Assembly (NCBI GenBank): GCA_027484445.1
Contig: JAIXSY010000042.1
Location: 62,001-126,000 of the forward strand
DNA: 64,000 bases
Origin: Verrucomicrobiaceae bacterium
Lineage (GTDB): Bacteria; Verrucomicrobiota; Verrucomicrobiia; Verrucomicrobiales; Verrucomicrobiaceae
Direction: 5' to 3'
Shown: positions 45,201-53,694 of the stretch, in pieces
Numbering within the stretch: position 1 is the first letter of the stretch
Layout of the letters: each line of letters starts with the position of its first letter
Position numbers and translations under genes: made by a program
Notes under the pieces: model-generated
The model's database searches: none
What the model saw: the letters and a program-made list of their open reading frames with translations, nothing else
Told to the model about the DNA's origin: nothing

Positions 45201-45922
45201 GCGGGCAGGCGCTTTTTCACCTCTGTCTCAGCGGCCTCCACCGCCACGCCGTCATGCAGGCGAAGTTCGAGGCGGTCGATGTAGCCAGGACGATCCAGCA
45301 ATGCCTGAGCACTGGCGATGTCCATCACGGCCAAGGATTGTCGCGCCAAGCTGGCAGCTGCGCCTTCTTCGCCACCGAGAATGGCCGCGACTTTGACCTG
45401 GCGTTTGCGGTCGCCCACTAGCAGGTCGAGCACCTCTTTTTCGCGTTTGCCCAGTCGATCAGCGAGACTTTGCGTGATGATGGCGGCGTCTGGCTCGCCG
45501 AGGAAGCGCATCAGTTCCAACCCCGAGGAGGCGTCGTTTTGTTCTCCGGCAGCGAGGGCGTAATCGCGCAAGGCAGGATCGCGCAGGGCATCGATGCCGA
45601 TCAGGCGCACGACCTCTCCCCGGCCTTCAGCTAGCGCCACATCCGCCTCAACGACGGGTGCAGCGATGCCAAACTGACGCAGCCAGCTCATCTCCGCCAT
45701 CAGCCGCTCCTCCAGGCCAAGCGGTGGGCAGGAGATTTCCAATGCGGCTTTGCCAGACACGGCGTCCAGCGCCGCGCTGAAGCCGCGTAGGGAGCCGGCA
45801 TTCGCCAGCTGGATGGCCAGCATGACCGCTACGCCGAGGGTGACGCCCAGCGCGGTGACGGCGGTGCGCAGCCGATGCGCCAGCATGGGCCGGAGGATGA
45901 GGCGACGAAAGAGCGCGGGCAT
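42263..45922 (-). CDS. ABC permease (FtsX/MacB-type) fused to an AttH-type lipocalin domain
   Basis: This 1219-residue protein combines two usually separate gene products. Residues ~1-860 form a permease with two FtsX domains. The N-terminal helix is TAVTALGVTLGVAVMLAIQLANAG, the first FtsX core is near ~265-390 (VAVMTRRPEIGMLRTLGVTRRAVL) and the second near ~730-850, with large periplasmic loops. Residues ~880-1219 match the AttH/carotenoid 1,2-hydratase-like domain (HKIEWWYFTGNVRT, LSWMDHEFGTSFLEKGTQGWDWFSAQMNDG). At the junction, GLMLLVLLSYAGSLSAQQ looks like a leftover signal peptide directly after the last permease helix. The permease ends early (GLWPAWRVTRTGG) compared with usual FtsX. 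The gene follows its ATPase by 11 bp. Confidence 0.88.
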   Translation of the reverse strand: MPALFRRLILRPMLAHRLRTAVTALGVTLGVAVMLAIQLANAGSLRGFSAALDAVSGKAALEISCPPLGLEERLMAEMSWLRQFGIAAPVVEADVALAEGRGEVVRLIGIDALRDPALRDYALAAGEQNDASSGLELMRFLGEPDAAIITQSLADRLGKREKEVLDLLVGDRKRQVKVAAILGGEEGAAASLARQSLAVMDIASAQALLDRPGYIDRLELRLHDGVAVEAAETEVKKRLPAGLTVQRPQRRTAAVEKMLAAFHFNLTMLSGIALVVGVFLIYNTISVAVMTRRPEIGMLRTLGVTRRAVLWLFLGEALVLAAAGALLGVPLAKLLAHGAIALTSTTVDTLYVATAATVPPLSIWHWLAGFGIAVPLSLVAAALPAREAAQVTPVEAIRGSERAAENLASARPAQAWRSIVWPLAFLAIGGFAAMQGPVGELPLWGHFASLCAIAAATCAVPGMLRFTAGTLRPWLGHWFGIEGRLAASQIAASTHRLSISVAALTVALALTVAIAVMVGSFRQTVLLWVDQTMGADLYARPGTPPRSKNAPTFSQATLDRLRDHPAVQALDGYRSLDLPMGDRIVKLGTGDFDVQLQHGRLALKTPGNVTDRLKQARDQGQIFVSESFALRFKVREGDRITLNTPKAGPREFTIAAQFYDYSSDSGTITMNQREFETWFGSSLPTHAAIYLKPGRDAEKVREELMGQLEGQGMVSLFTNAGLRAEVMRIFDSTFAITWALEVIAIFVAMAGVAATMLTLVLERREELRLLRIAGAEAGQVRRTIVIESGLLGLVSQALGLAVGVLLSLVLIHVINPQSFGWSIRFHTPWAFLIGSTVLALVATMLAGLWPAWRVTRTGGLMLLVLLSYAGSLSAQQPEADWKPARPGYRYAFPRDHGPHPEHKIEWWYFTGNVRTKDQRRFGYQLTFFRIGATPEPALKSPWALRDVWMAHLAISDLQGKRYHHADRLNRAGPGLAGASEARVWNEDWQVQISPEGRMKLRAQDRGFSLDLELEPGAAPVIHGQDGISQKGAVEGNASHYYSHVRMPTQGKLSLDGKEQAVTGLSWMDHEFGTSFLEKGTQGWDWFSAQMNDGSALMLFQLRGAAPGANAGTLIRPDGTILPLRSGDFTLAPSEPWRSPSGAAYPQVWQIQIPGQQMSLTCRAAMPAQEFTATSTPGLGYWEGAVDYTGTAAGKPITGQGYLEMTGYSGRSMSVWFGGE

Positions 45923-45933
45923 GGTCGGTAGGC

Positions 45934-46611
45934 TTATTCCTCGGACTGGATGCGCCCGTCCCTCATGCGCAGGATTGTTCCCGCTGCGGCAGCCACGCTG
46001 GCGTCATGCGTGGCCATGAGGATTGCCACGCCGAGCTCGCGGTTCAGCTCGCGGAAAAGTTCCAGCACCCGCGCGCCATTCGTGCTGTCCAGGCTGCCCG
46101 TGGGCTCATCGGCGATGAGCAGCGCGGGCTCATGAATGACCGCGCGCGCCAGTGCCGCCCGCTGGGCCTCACCGCCGGAGACATGGGCGGGCAGGTGCCC
46201 CAGGCGGTGGCCGATGCCGACGCGCTCCGCCAGCTTTGCCGCCCGGGCAAAGGCCTCGCGCTCCGGCATCCGCGCCAGCATCAGGGGCATGGCGATGTTT
46301 TCCTGAATGGTCAGCGTGGGCAGCAGGTTGAAGAACTGGAAGACAAAGCCGATGCGCCCGCGCCGCAGACGCGTCAGCTCCGCATCGCCCATCGCGGCCA
46401 CGTTTTGACCATCCAGGCAGAGGCTACCGCTGTTGGCGCGGTCCATGCCACCGCAGATCTGGAGCAGGGTGGACTTTCCACAGCCAGAGGGCCCCATCAG
46501 GGCCACAAAATCACCCCGGTTTACCGTCAAGCTCACCCCACGCAGGGCGGGCACGGGGGCATCGGTCAGGGGATAGGTTCGGACAAGGTCGGTGGCTTCG
46601 AGCAGGGGCAC
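45934..46611 (-). CDS. LolD-type ABC transporter ATP-binding protein
   Basis: The 225-residue ATPase of the LolD/MacB class has Walker A GPSGCGKST, Q-loop FVFQFFNLLPTLT, the signature VSGGEAQRAALARA and Walker B LLIADEPTGSLDS, plus an H-loop in MATHDASV. It starts 11 bp before the permease-AttH fusion and would energise it. Partners of AttH-type proteins are usually permease, ATPase and AttH, so the unit may handle lipoproteins or lipids at the outer membrane. A separate LolD-like ATPase lies at 53695. The true substrate is unknown. Confidence 0.93.
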   Translation of the reverse strand: MPLLEATDLVRTYPLTDAPVPALRGVSLTVNRGDFVALMGPSGCGKSTLLQICGGMDRANSGSLCLDGQNVAAMGDAELTRLRRGRIGFVFQFFNLLPTLTIQENIAMPLMLARMPEREAFARAAKLAERVGIGHRLGHLPAHVSGGEAQRAALARAVIHEPALLIADEPTGSLDSTNGARVLELFRELNRELGVAILMATHDASVAAAAGTILRMRDGRIQSEE

Positions 46612-46782
46612 GGGACAGCTTACGCCTGCGGGGCGCGGCTGGCGGTGGATTCCTCCTCAGCTTGGCCAAAGCAGTGCATCAGGCGCTCTCGATCTCCGAT
46701 CTGACCTGAATGTCATTTTTGCCAGAAGCGGGCACGAAATCTGCCGTGAGTTCTCTCAGCGGTCCGCGTTTTATCTGCACGC

Positions 46783-47685
46783 ATGTCTCCCACGCTCGAT
46801 CTTCAGGCTCTAGCCCGCATTCGCTCCCTGGAATGGCGTGCCAAGAGCATCATGGAGGGACTCTGGCGTGGCCTGCATCGCAGCCCTTACCATGGGTTTT
46901 CGGTCGAGTTCTCTGAATACCGATCTTATGTCCAGGGGGATGATCCGCGTTACATCGACTGGAAAGTCCTAGCGCGCAGCGATCGCACCTTCATCAAGAA
47001 GTTTGAAGACGAAACCAATCTGCGCTGCCAGTTGGTTGTCGATCACAGCCGCTCGATGAGTTTTGGATCAGGTCCCCTGACGAAGGCCGATTATGCAGCG
47101 ACGCTCGCGGCCACGATGGCGCTTTTTTTCATGCAGCAAGGCGATGCCGTGGGGATCACCACCTTTGGCCAGACGCTGCTGGAGCACATCCCCGCACGAA
47201 ACCGCCCTGGGCATCTTCGTCGGCTCTTGCTGGAGCTGGAAAAGCCAGCCCCTGCGGGTGGCACCTCACTGGACTTGAGTGTTCAGCTACTCGCCGATCT
47301 GCTGCGCAAGCGAGGCTTGATTTGTCTCATCTCGGATTTGCTCGCACCTGTGGAAAAGCTGGAACGTCAGCTCGCTCTATTGGGGGCCATGGGGCACGAT
47401 GTGGTGCTTTTTCACGTCATGGACCGCGCTGAGATCGACTTTCGCTTCGACAAGGCCGCTCACTTCCGCGATGCGGAAACCGGCATGGAGCGTTTCATTG
47501 ATCCTGCTTCAGCACGTGAGGTTTATTTGAACCGGCTGAATGTGCATCGAGACCTGATCCGCCGCGCCTGTGAGCGCCAGGGCATCGACTATCGCTGGAC
47601 GCCGACGGACATGCCGATGGAGCAGGTTCTCTTCGAGTTCCTGTCAAACCGCACTCGACAGAAAGGAGGGCCAGCCCCGCGATGA
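46783..47685 (+). CDS. DUF58 domain protein (von Willebrand A-like)
   Basis: The 300-residue protein has the DUF58 signature EYRSYVQGDDPRYIDWKVLARSDRTFIKKFEDE, then a vWA-like fold beginning LVVDHSRSMSFG, a variant metal-adhesion site. Members work with MoxR-type AAA ATPases and BatA-type membrane proteins in assembling or activating enzymes, and in stress tolerance. The stop overlaps the start of the BatA-like gene (ATGA at 47682), so expression is coupled. No MoxR gene is adjacent here: upstream lies the divergent ATPase gene. ATG 46783 is chosen; the region 46612-46782 should hold both promoters. Confidence 0.9.
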   Translation: MSPTLDLQALARIRSLEWRAKSIMEGLWRGLHRSPYHGFSVEFSEYRSYVQGDDPRYIDWKVLARSDRTFIKKFEDETNLRCQLVVDHSRSMSFGSGPLTKADYAATLAATMALFFMQQGDAVGITTFGQTLLEHIPARNRPGHLRRLLLELEKPAPAGGTSLDLSVQLLADLLRKRGLICLISDLLAPVEKLERQLALLGAMGHDVVLFHVMDRAEIDFRFDKAAHFRDAETGMERFIDPASAREVYLNRLNVHRDLIRRACERQGIDYRWTPTDMPMEQVLFEFLSNRTRQKGGPAPR

Positions 47686-49769
47686 CTTGGCTTTTCCCCC
47701 TCTACCTTCTCGGAAGTCTGGCCATCCTGGGGCCGATCCTAATGCACCTGCGTCGTCGTCCGCCACAGGATCGAGTCGAGTTCAGTTCTCTCATGTTTTT
47801 GGAGGCTAAAACACCCATGCCAGTGAGCAGACGTCGGGTGGAGGACTGGCTGTTGCTCTTGCTTCGTTGTCTCGTGCTGCTGCTGCTCGCTATCATGTTT
47901 GCCCGGCCCTTGTGGCTTGCGAAAAGCGAGGCTGCAGTGGCATCGAACCAAGCCACGATTCTGCTCCTGGATCGCAGCGCGTCGATGCAGCGTGGCGACT
48001 TGTGGAAAGAAGCCATCGCTGCGGCGACGCGGCACCTCGAGCAGTCGGCCATGACCGATCGCGTCGCCGTGGCGACCTTTGATCGTCAGCTAGAGTGGCT
48101 TTGGTCCTTCGATCAAGACAACACCTCCACCAGCACACGTGGGGAGCTTTTGAAGACCAAGCTGCGTGAACTGAAACCTGGATGGGCCGCCACGGATCTC
48201 GGGCAGGCATTGGTGCAGGCAGTGGATGAGTTGGCTAGCGCATCAGGACTAAAAGGATGGAAAAAGCAGGTGATGCTCCTCAGCGATCTTCAAGAAGGCG
48301 CGAATATGGAAGCTCTGCGTGGCAGGGTTTGGCCTGAAAACATAGCTGTGAAGGTGGTGCGCCTACAGGTCCCGACAGCGGACAACTTCACTCTCAGTCT
48401 GGCACCCAAGCTGGATGAGGAACAACCGAGTCTTTCAACGCGTGGTGTGCCAGATCATGAATCTGGACGTGCGTTTTACCGAGTGCGCGTGAGCAACAGC
48501 CGTGAGTCGCAGACGAGTGATTTCCAGCTGGCATGGGAGTCTGGCGGGGAAGCCTCCACGACAGGTTATGTTCCGCCTGGTGCAAGCCGCGTGCTGAGCC
48601 TGGCTGGCACGGCAGGAACCCTGAAGCTCACTGGTGATGCTTGGGATTTCGACAATCGTCTCTACATTGCTCCCGCGCAGCCAAGGGTCATGAAGATCGT
48701 TTTCATCGGTGATGAAAAGACTCGCGATGAGGCTGCCTCGCCGCTGTATTACCTGAGCCGCGCTTTGCAGCCCACATCTAGCTTGCGTCCTGAACTAACG
48801 GTTGTGCCAGAGACGGCAGAGAAATGGCCAGCTGATGCCGACTTGGTTTTTCTCTCGGGGGCTCGCCCTGGGAGCGCTTTGGGAAAAAAGTTGCGTGCAT
48901 GGATCGAGCAAGGTGGATTTGTCATTTCAGTCATCGGTGACGCGACTGCTGCGCAGGATCTTGAAGCTTTGACGGGTGTGAGTGCCAGCAGTTGGAACCT
49001 GGGTGCGAGTGCCTCATCGGGTTCAACGGAGGACTACCGAATGCTCGCGAATGTCCAGAGTTCACATCCGTTGCTGCGACCCTTTGCCGATGAGCGTTTG
49101 CGCGATTTCACCAAGCTGCGTTTCTGGAAACATCGAAAGCTCAGCTTGCCGAAAGAGGCAGCGCTAGAAGTGCTCGCTCGTTTTGATCAAGGCGACCCCG
49201 CCATCCTGGCAGGCAAGGTGGGGCAGGGTCGGGTGGTTTTGCTCACCAGTGGTTGGCATCCCGAAGACAGTCAGCTGGCCCTCAGCACAAAGTTCGTGCC
49301 GCTCTTGTTTGGCTGGCTAGAAGCTGCGGGCTTTGGCCATGAATCAGCAAGTCCGCTGACCGTGGGAGATTTGCTACCTGTGGCGACAGCCACTTCGTTG
49401 GTGACACCCGAAGGTCAGACGCATTTTCTTCAACTAGGCGATACATTCCGCGCCAAGCTGCCTGGCCTTTACCGCTTGGGCAAAGATCACTCCATCGCAG
49501 TCAACCTCGCTCCTGAAGAAGGTCGCGTCAGCCCCATGGATCTTGGCAAACTTCGAGAACTTGGTGTGCGTGTCGAAGAAGGTGGGGCGGATGCCGCTGC
49601 GAGCGTCAAAGTGGAAGATCAAGAACAACTCGCCATCAGCGAGCAGGAGGCGCGGCAGCGTGCCTGGCTTTGGCTGCTGGGTGCGTTGCTTTCCATTGTC
49701 GCTATGGAAACTTGGCTGGCTTCAAGAAGGAGACCGTCTCAACCTCAACCTAAGTTTGTTACCGCATGA
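47682..49769 (+). CDS. BatA-like membrane protein with vWA and C-terminal membrane helix
   Basis: The 695-residue protein begins with the aerotolerance-type N-terminal membrane region (TWLFPLYLLGSLAILGPILMHLRRRPP, then VSRRRVEDWLLLLLRCLVLLLLAIMFARPLW). A vWA domain has the metal site LLLDRSASMQRGD. A long periplasmic part follows, with a glutamine-amidotransferase-like stretch (VVLLTSGWHPEDSQL), and a last helix near the end (WLWLLGALLSIVAMETWL). It overlaps DUF58 by four bases and is followed 154 bp later by the DUF4175-like gene. The topology suggests a platform for DUF58 partners in the envelope; the client is unknown. Confidence 0.88.
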   Translation: MTWLFPLYLLGSLAILGPILMHLRRRPPQDRVEFSSLMFLEAKTPMPVSRRRVEDWLLLLLRCLVLLLLAIMFARPLWLAKSEAAVASNQATILLLDRSASMQRGDLWKEAIAAATRHLEQSAMTDRVAVATFDRQLEWLWSFDQDNTSTSTRGELLKTKLRELKPGWAATDLGQALVQAVDELASASGLKGWKKQVMLLSDLQEGANMEALRGRVWPENIAVKVVRLQVPTADNFTLSLAPKLDEEQPSLSTRGVPDHESGRAFYRVRVSNSRESQTSDFQLAWESGGEASTTGYVPPGASRVLSLAGTAGTLKLTGDAWDFDNRLYIAPAQPRVMKIVFIGDEKTRDEAASPLYYLSRALQPTSSLRPELTVVPETAEKWPADADLVFLSGARPGSALGKKLRAWIEQGGFVISVIGDATAAQDLEALTGVSASSWNLGASASSGSTEDYRMLANVQSSHPLLRPFADERLRDFTKLRFWKHRKLSLPKEAALEVLARFDQGDPAILAGKVGQGRVVLLTSGWHPEDSQLALSTKFVPLLFGWLEAAGFGHESASPLTVGDLLPVATATSLVTPEGQTHFLQLGDTFRAKLPGLYRLGKDHSIAVNLAPEEGRVSPMDLGKLRELGVRVEEGGADAAASVKVEDQEQLAISEQEARQRAWLWLLGALLSIVAMETWLASRRRPSQPQPKFVTA

Positions 49770-49923
49770 TGATCTCCAAGGCTGGCCAAGTGTTTTCCTT
49801 TGCGGATCGAGAGGGGGCGGTGCGCCATGCATCGCCTATCTCTCGATCCTCTTCATCGAACGAACAAGCGTTGGTGAGGCGGGATCATCAAAAGCACCTC
49901 ATCTTTCACGAAAGGAGCAACCC

Positions 49924-52900
49924 ATGATCGAGGCTGAAATCCTCAAAGATAAATTCAGGTCACTGTCCCAGTCCGTGATCAAGGTGCGCATCACGCGCTC
50001 AGGCATTCTTGTCTTTAGCCTCCTCAGTGCTGGCTTTTACGGCCTGTCCTTGCATCCGACTTGGATCCCTGAGTCCAAGCAGCACTGGATGTTTCCGGCC
50101 TTCTTCTCTCTGCTGATGCTGCTGGCTGGATGGGGGGCTTTTTGTCGCTTGAAGATGCGGGAAAGTCGAAGCGGGTTGGCACGTCGGCTAGAGAAGTCGG
50201 ACCCCACGCTCAATGGATTGGCCATCACGGCAGCAGAACTTTTGGATAAGCCGGAGCCTAATTTTTTGGATCGTCGTGCTCTTTCTGAGTTCACGGACCG
50301 TGCCGCGACTCAGGAATGGGATACCCTGCTACTGGGTTGGCAGAAGAAGGTTTGGACCACGCCGCTTTTTATTTTTGTCGTTCTGCTTTGTGCGAATCTC
50401 GCCGTGCTCTGGATGAATCGTGTGGAGCAGCATTATGCCAAGACTGCCATGCCCCCTCTGGCTCAACCTAGCGCTGAGACATCAGCCCAGTATGCCGTGA
50501 CCGTGAGTCCAGGAGATGTGGAGATCGAGAAGGGCTCACGACTTGTGGTCGAGGCCACCTTTGCCAAGGAGGTGCCTGCGGAAGCGACGCTGATCGTCTT
50601 GGAACTCGATGGCAAGCAGAGGGAGCGCATTCCTATGCGTCTCACCGTGGATGACCAAGTCTTTGGGGCATGGATCGCTAAGGTGGACAAGGATGCGCGC
50701 TATCTTGTCGAATTTGGCGAGGGTCGATCCAAGCAGCACAGCATCACGACCTTCGTTTATCCCAAGCTGGAGCAGGTGGATGTAAAAATCACACCACCAG
50801 CCTACACAAAGCTCCCGACGAAGCAGATCAAGAACACGATGAAGATCACGGCTATGGAAGGCAGCCGCATCGACTTTAGCCTGAAGATCAACAAACCGGT
50901 GAAAGAGGCCGAGCTGTTCGGTGAAGACAAAACCGTGCTGCCGCTCAAGCCATCTGCCGAAGATCCGACTCGGCTTGTGGCGGTCATGAAGGCTGAGAAA
51001 ACGCAAAAGTGGCGTGTGCATCTGGTGGATGCTCAAGAGCGTGCCAACCAGAATCCTCCATGGGTTCAGGTGAATGTGGCCACAAATCAGCTCGCCAAGA
51101 TTGAGGTCGTGTTCCCGAAGCGGGATGTGCAAGTCTCGCCGATTCAAGAGCTTCCGGTCGAGGCGAAGGTCTGGGATGATTTGAGCGTGAGCCAGAGCGG
51201 CGTGAGCTTCAGCATCGCTGGAAAAAGCAAAGAGGTTGTTTTCCGACATTTGCCGACAGAGCCAGCAAAAAAGCAGGTCGTGCAGGAACTGCTGATGCTT
51301 GAAGGGGAAAAGACGCAACCCCGCCAGCTGGTGAGCTATCACTTCTGGGCAGAGGACAGAGGTCCTCAGGGAGAAGTTCGACGCGCGATGAGCGATCTCT
51401 TTTTTGCGGAGGTGCGGCACTTTGAAGACATCTTTCGTGAAGGAGAAGCTCCACCGGGAGAGGCAGGGAAAGAGCCCAAAGGTCAGACGGATGAATTGGT
51501 CGAGCTGCAAAAGCAGATCGTGAATGCCACGTGGCGGATCGTGCGGGACACCAACGCAGGCAAAAGCATGGAGTCAGCAGCCCCGGACGTGAAGGTGGTT
51601 CAGACCTCGCAGAGCGTGGCCCTTGGCCAGACCAAGGAAGCGATGGAAAAGACGGAGGATGCTGAGATCAAAATGGCGCTGACGGAGGCTTGGAAGAGCA
51701 TGAAGGATGCGCTCGATCCTCTGGAGCAAGCTGTGGAAGCGCAAAAGCGCGCCGCTTTGAACCAAGCGCTGACCTTTGAACAAAGTGCGCTGGAATGGCT
51801 GCATCAGGCGCAGAGCCGTGAACACCGGATCATGCGTTCAAAGTCATCGAAGATGGCTTCTGGAAAGCAGAAGCAGATGCAAAACCAGTTGATGAACTTG
51901 GAGCTGAAGCAGGAAGAGCAGCGCTATGAAGAAGCAAAGCAGGCCAGTGAAGAGCAGACGGCTGAGCAGCAGGAGAACCTACAGGTGCTGAGTCGGCTGA
52001 AGGAATTGGCGCGGCGGCAAGAGGCCCTGGCGGAGAAGATGAAGGAACTGCAAAATCAAATGGCCAAGGCCCCAACGGAGGAAACCAAGCAAGAGCTAGA
52101 GAATCAACTCAAGCGGCTCGAAGACGAACAAAAGCAGATGCTAAGTGACATCGACGACTTGCAGCAACGCATGGAACAGCCAGATCAAGTCGCGAACCTG
52201 GCGGAAGCAAAGCAGCAGCTGGAGCAAACGCGTGAGCGGGTCAGCGAAGCGGCAGAGAAGCTTCGGCAACAAAAGCTGGCTGATGCGACGAATGCAGCGA
52301 CACGAGCTCAGCGCGATTTGGAAAAATTGCAGGAAGACTTCAAAGCAAAGACGGCGAAGCGCTTTAGCGAAGAGATGAAGCAAATGCGGCAGCAGGCTCG
52401 TGAAGTCGCTGATCAGCAAAAGCAAATCGCAGAAACCCTGGAACGCCAAAAGACAGCGCCAGCGAGTGAAGATACCAGTCGAGAGTTGGATCAAATGCTG
52501 CAAGGCAGTGAGGTGGCGCGTCAGATCCAGCAGCAGCAGGACAAGGTCACGCAGCTGCTCGATTCCATGCAGCGAGTCAGCGAGCAGGCGGAGGGCAATC
52601 ATCCGCTGCTGCATCGTCGGCTTTATGAGGCGGTGCGTGAGGCGAGGACTGGTGGTTTGGAGGAACACCTGGATGCAGCTCGGCTGCAATCGCGGTATGG
52701 CCAGCGTGCCGAAGCGCAGGATGCGGAGCGAAAGGCAAATGCACTCGTGGATAAGCTTCAGGAGGGCGTGGAAAAGGCGGCGGAAAGCGTGCTCGGCAGT
52801 GAGGCCGAAGCGCTGCGCATGGCTCGGGCGGAATTGGACACATTGATCGATGAAGCCGCGAAGGAAGAGGCTGCTGCAAGGAATCCGTCGGATTCTTCCA

Positions 52901-53676
52901 AGGCTGAATCCAAGCAATCCACAGTTCAAGCGGCAACGGATGGCAAGACCAAGGAAGCCGAGCCTGAAGCCCAGGCAGCGGCACAGACTCAGCCTTCGGG
53001 CAAGGCGACCCAGCCCGGAGAAAGTCAAGCTGAGGCGAAGGATGCGTCGCCGGGGCAAAATTCGCCGGATGCGACAGGTCGAGCTATGCCTGCGGAAGTT
53101 CGCGCCGACATGGCGGGAATGCCTGGAGAAGCTCCATCGAAAGGCCAGGCAGGAAGTTCTGCTCCGAGTGATTCCGATTCTGCCAAGGCCCAAGGGTCTG
53201 GTTTGTCTTTGGCCCAGGCTTCCTCGGGGCCGCAGGTGCAGGGGCCAGGAAAACCAAGCTCAGGTCAGAGCGGCACTGCTGGATCGGAAGGCGCTGGCGC
53301 TTTCTTTTTTGAGCAAGGTTCTGAAGTGGCCCAACCAGGGCCTTTGACAGGCGAAGGCTATCAGCGCTGGACGGATCGCCTGCGCAAGGTGGAAGAGCTT
53401 TTGAATCGACCTGAGCTGCGCAACGAAGCCGCGAAGGTGCTGGATCAAGCGCGTGAAATGAGAATCGACCATGAGCGAAACGATGTAGCTCCGCAGGCAG
53501 AGCATTTGCAAATGCGCATCCTAAACCCGCTGGTGGAGCTTCGAGATCGGGTGGCGGAAGAGTTGGCCAAACGCGATGCGAAGAACCCGACGGTGCCTGT
53601 GGATCGTGATCCCTTGCCTCCGGCTTTTCGTGAGCTGGTGAAGCGCTACTACCAGGAGCTGGGACAGGGCGATTAG
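49924..53676 (+). CDS. DUF4175-like coiled-coil membrane protein
   Basis: The 1250-residue protein has two N-terminal helices (~26-46 and ~55-75), another at ~145-165, and beta-rich Ig-like domains to ~470. A very long Gln/Glu/Lys/Arg-rich coiled coil spans ~570-950, an Ala/Ser/Pro/Gln-rich linker ~960-1130, and a conserved C-terminal segment follows (GEGYQRWTDRLRKVEELLN, then FRELVKRYYQELGQ). That order fits the DUF4175 family of large envelope proteins found downstream of DUF58/BatA genes. ATG 49924 has a good ribosome site (AAAGGAG). The longer frame from 49543 is a read-through in the end of the previous gene. The function is unknown; a structural role in the envelope is plausible. Confidence 0.85.
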   Translation: MIEAEILKDKFRSLSQSVIKVRITRSGILVFSLLSAGFYGLSLHPTWIPESKQHWMFPAFFSLLMLLAGWGAFCRLKMRESRSGLARRLEKSDPTLNGLAITAAELLDKPEPNFLDRRALSEFTDRAATQEWDTLLLGWQKKVWTTPLFIFVVLLCANLAVLWMNRVEQHYAKTAMPPLAQPSAETSAQYAVTVSPGDVEIEKGSRLVVEATFAKEVPAEATLIVLELDGKQRERIPMRLTVDDQVFGAWIAKVDKDARYLVEFGEGRSKQHSITTFVYPKLEQVDVKITPPAYTKLPTKQIKNTMKITAMEGSRIDFSLKINKPVKEAELFGEDKTVLPLKPSAEDPTRLVAVMKAEKTQKWRVHLVDAQERANQNPPWVQVNVATNQLAKIEVVFPKRDVQVSPIQELPVEAKVWDDLSVSQSGVSFSIAGKSKEVVFRHLPTEPAKKQVVQELLMLEGEKTQPRQLVSYHFWAEDRGPQGEVRRAMSDLFFAEVRHFEDIFREGEAPPGEAGKEPKGQTDELVELQKQIVNATWRIVRDTNAGKSMESAAPDVKVVQTSQSVALGQTKEAMEKTEDAEIKMALTEAWKSMKDALDPLEQAVEAQKRAALNQALTFEQSALEWLHQAQSREHRIMRSKSSKMASGKQKQMQNQLMNLELKQEEQRYEEAKQASEEQTAEQQENLQVLSRLKELARRQEALAEKMKELQNQMAKAPTEETKQELENQLKRLEDEQKQMLSDIDDLQQRMEQPDQVANLAEAKQQLEQTRERVSEAAEKLRQQKLADATNAATRAQRDLEKLQEDFKAKTAKRFSEEMKQMRQQAREVADQQKQIAETLERQKTAPASEDTSRELDQMLQGSEVARQIQQQQDKVTQLLDSMQRVSEQAEGNHPLLHRRLYEAVREARTGGLEEHLDAARLQSRYGQRAEAQDAERKANALVDKLQEGVEKAAESVLGSEAEALRMARAELDTLIDEAAKEEAAARNPSDSSKAESKQSTVQAATDGKTKEAEPEAQAAAQTQPSGKATQPGESQAEAKDASPGQNSPDATGRAMPAEVRADMAGMPGEAPSKGQAGSSAPSDSDSAKAQGSGLSLAQASSGPQVQGPGKPSSGQSGTAGSEGAGAFFFEQGSEVAQPGPLTGEGYQRWTDRLRKVEELLNRPELRNEAAKVLDQAREMRIDHERNDVAPQAEHLQMRILNPLVELRDRVAEELAKRDAKNPTVPVDRDPLPPAFRELVKRYYQELGQGD

Positions 53677-53694
53677 CCTACGTTTTGAAGGCGA

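Noticed and set aside
49543..49923. Longer N-terminus for the DUF4175-like protein
   Set aside because: This part reads through the end of the BatA-like gene in another frame. ATG 49924 has a good Shine-Dalgarno sequence.
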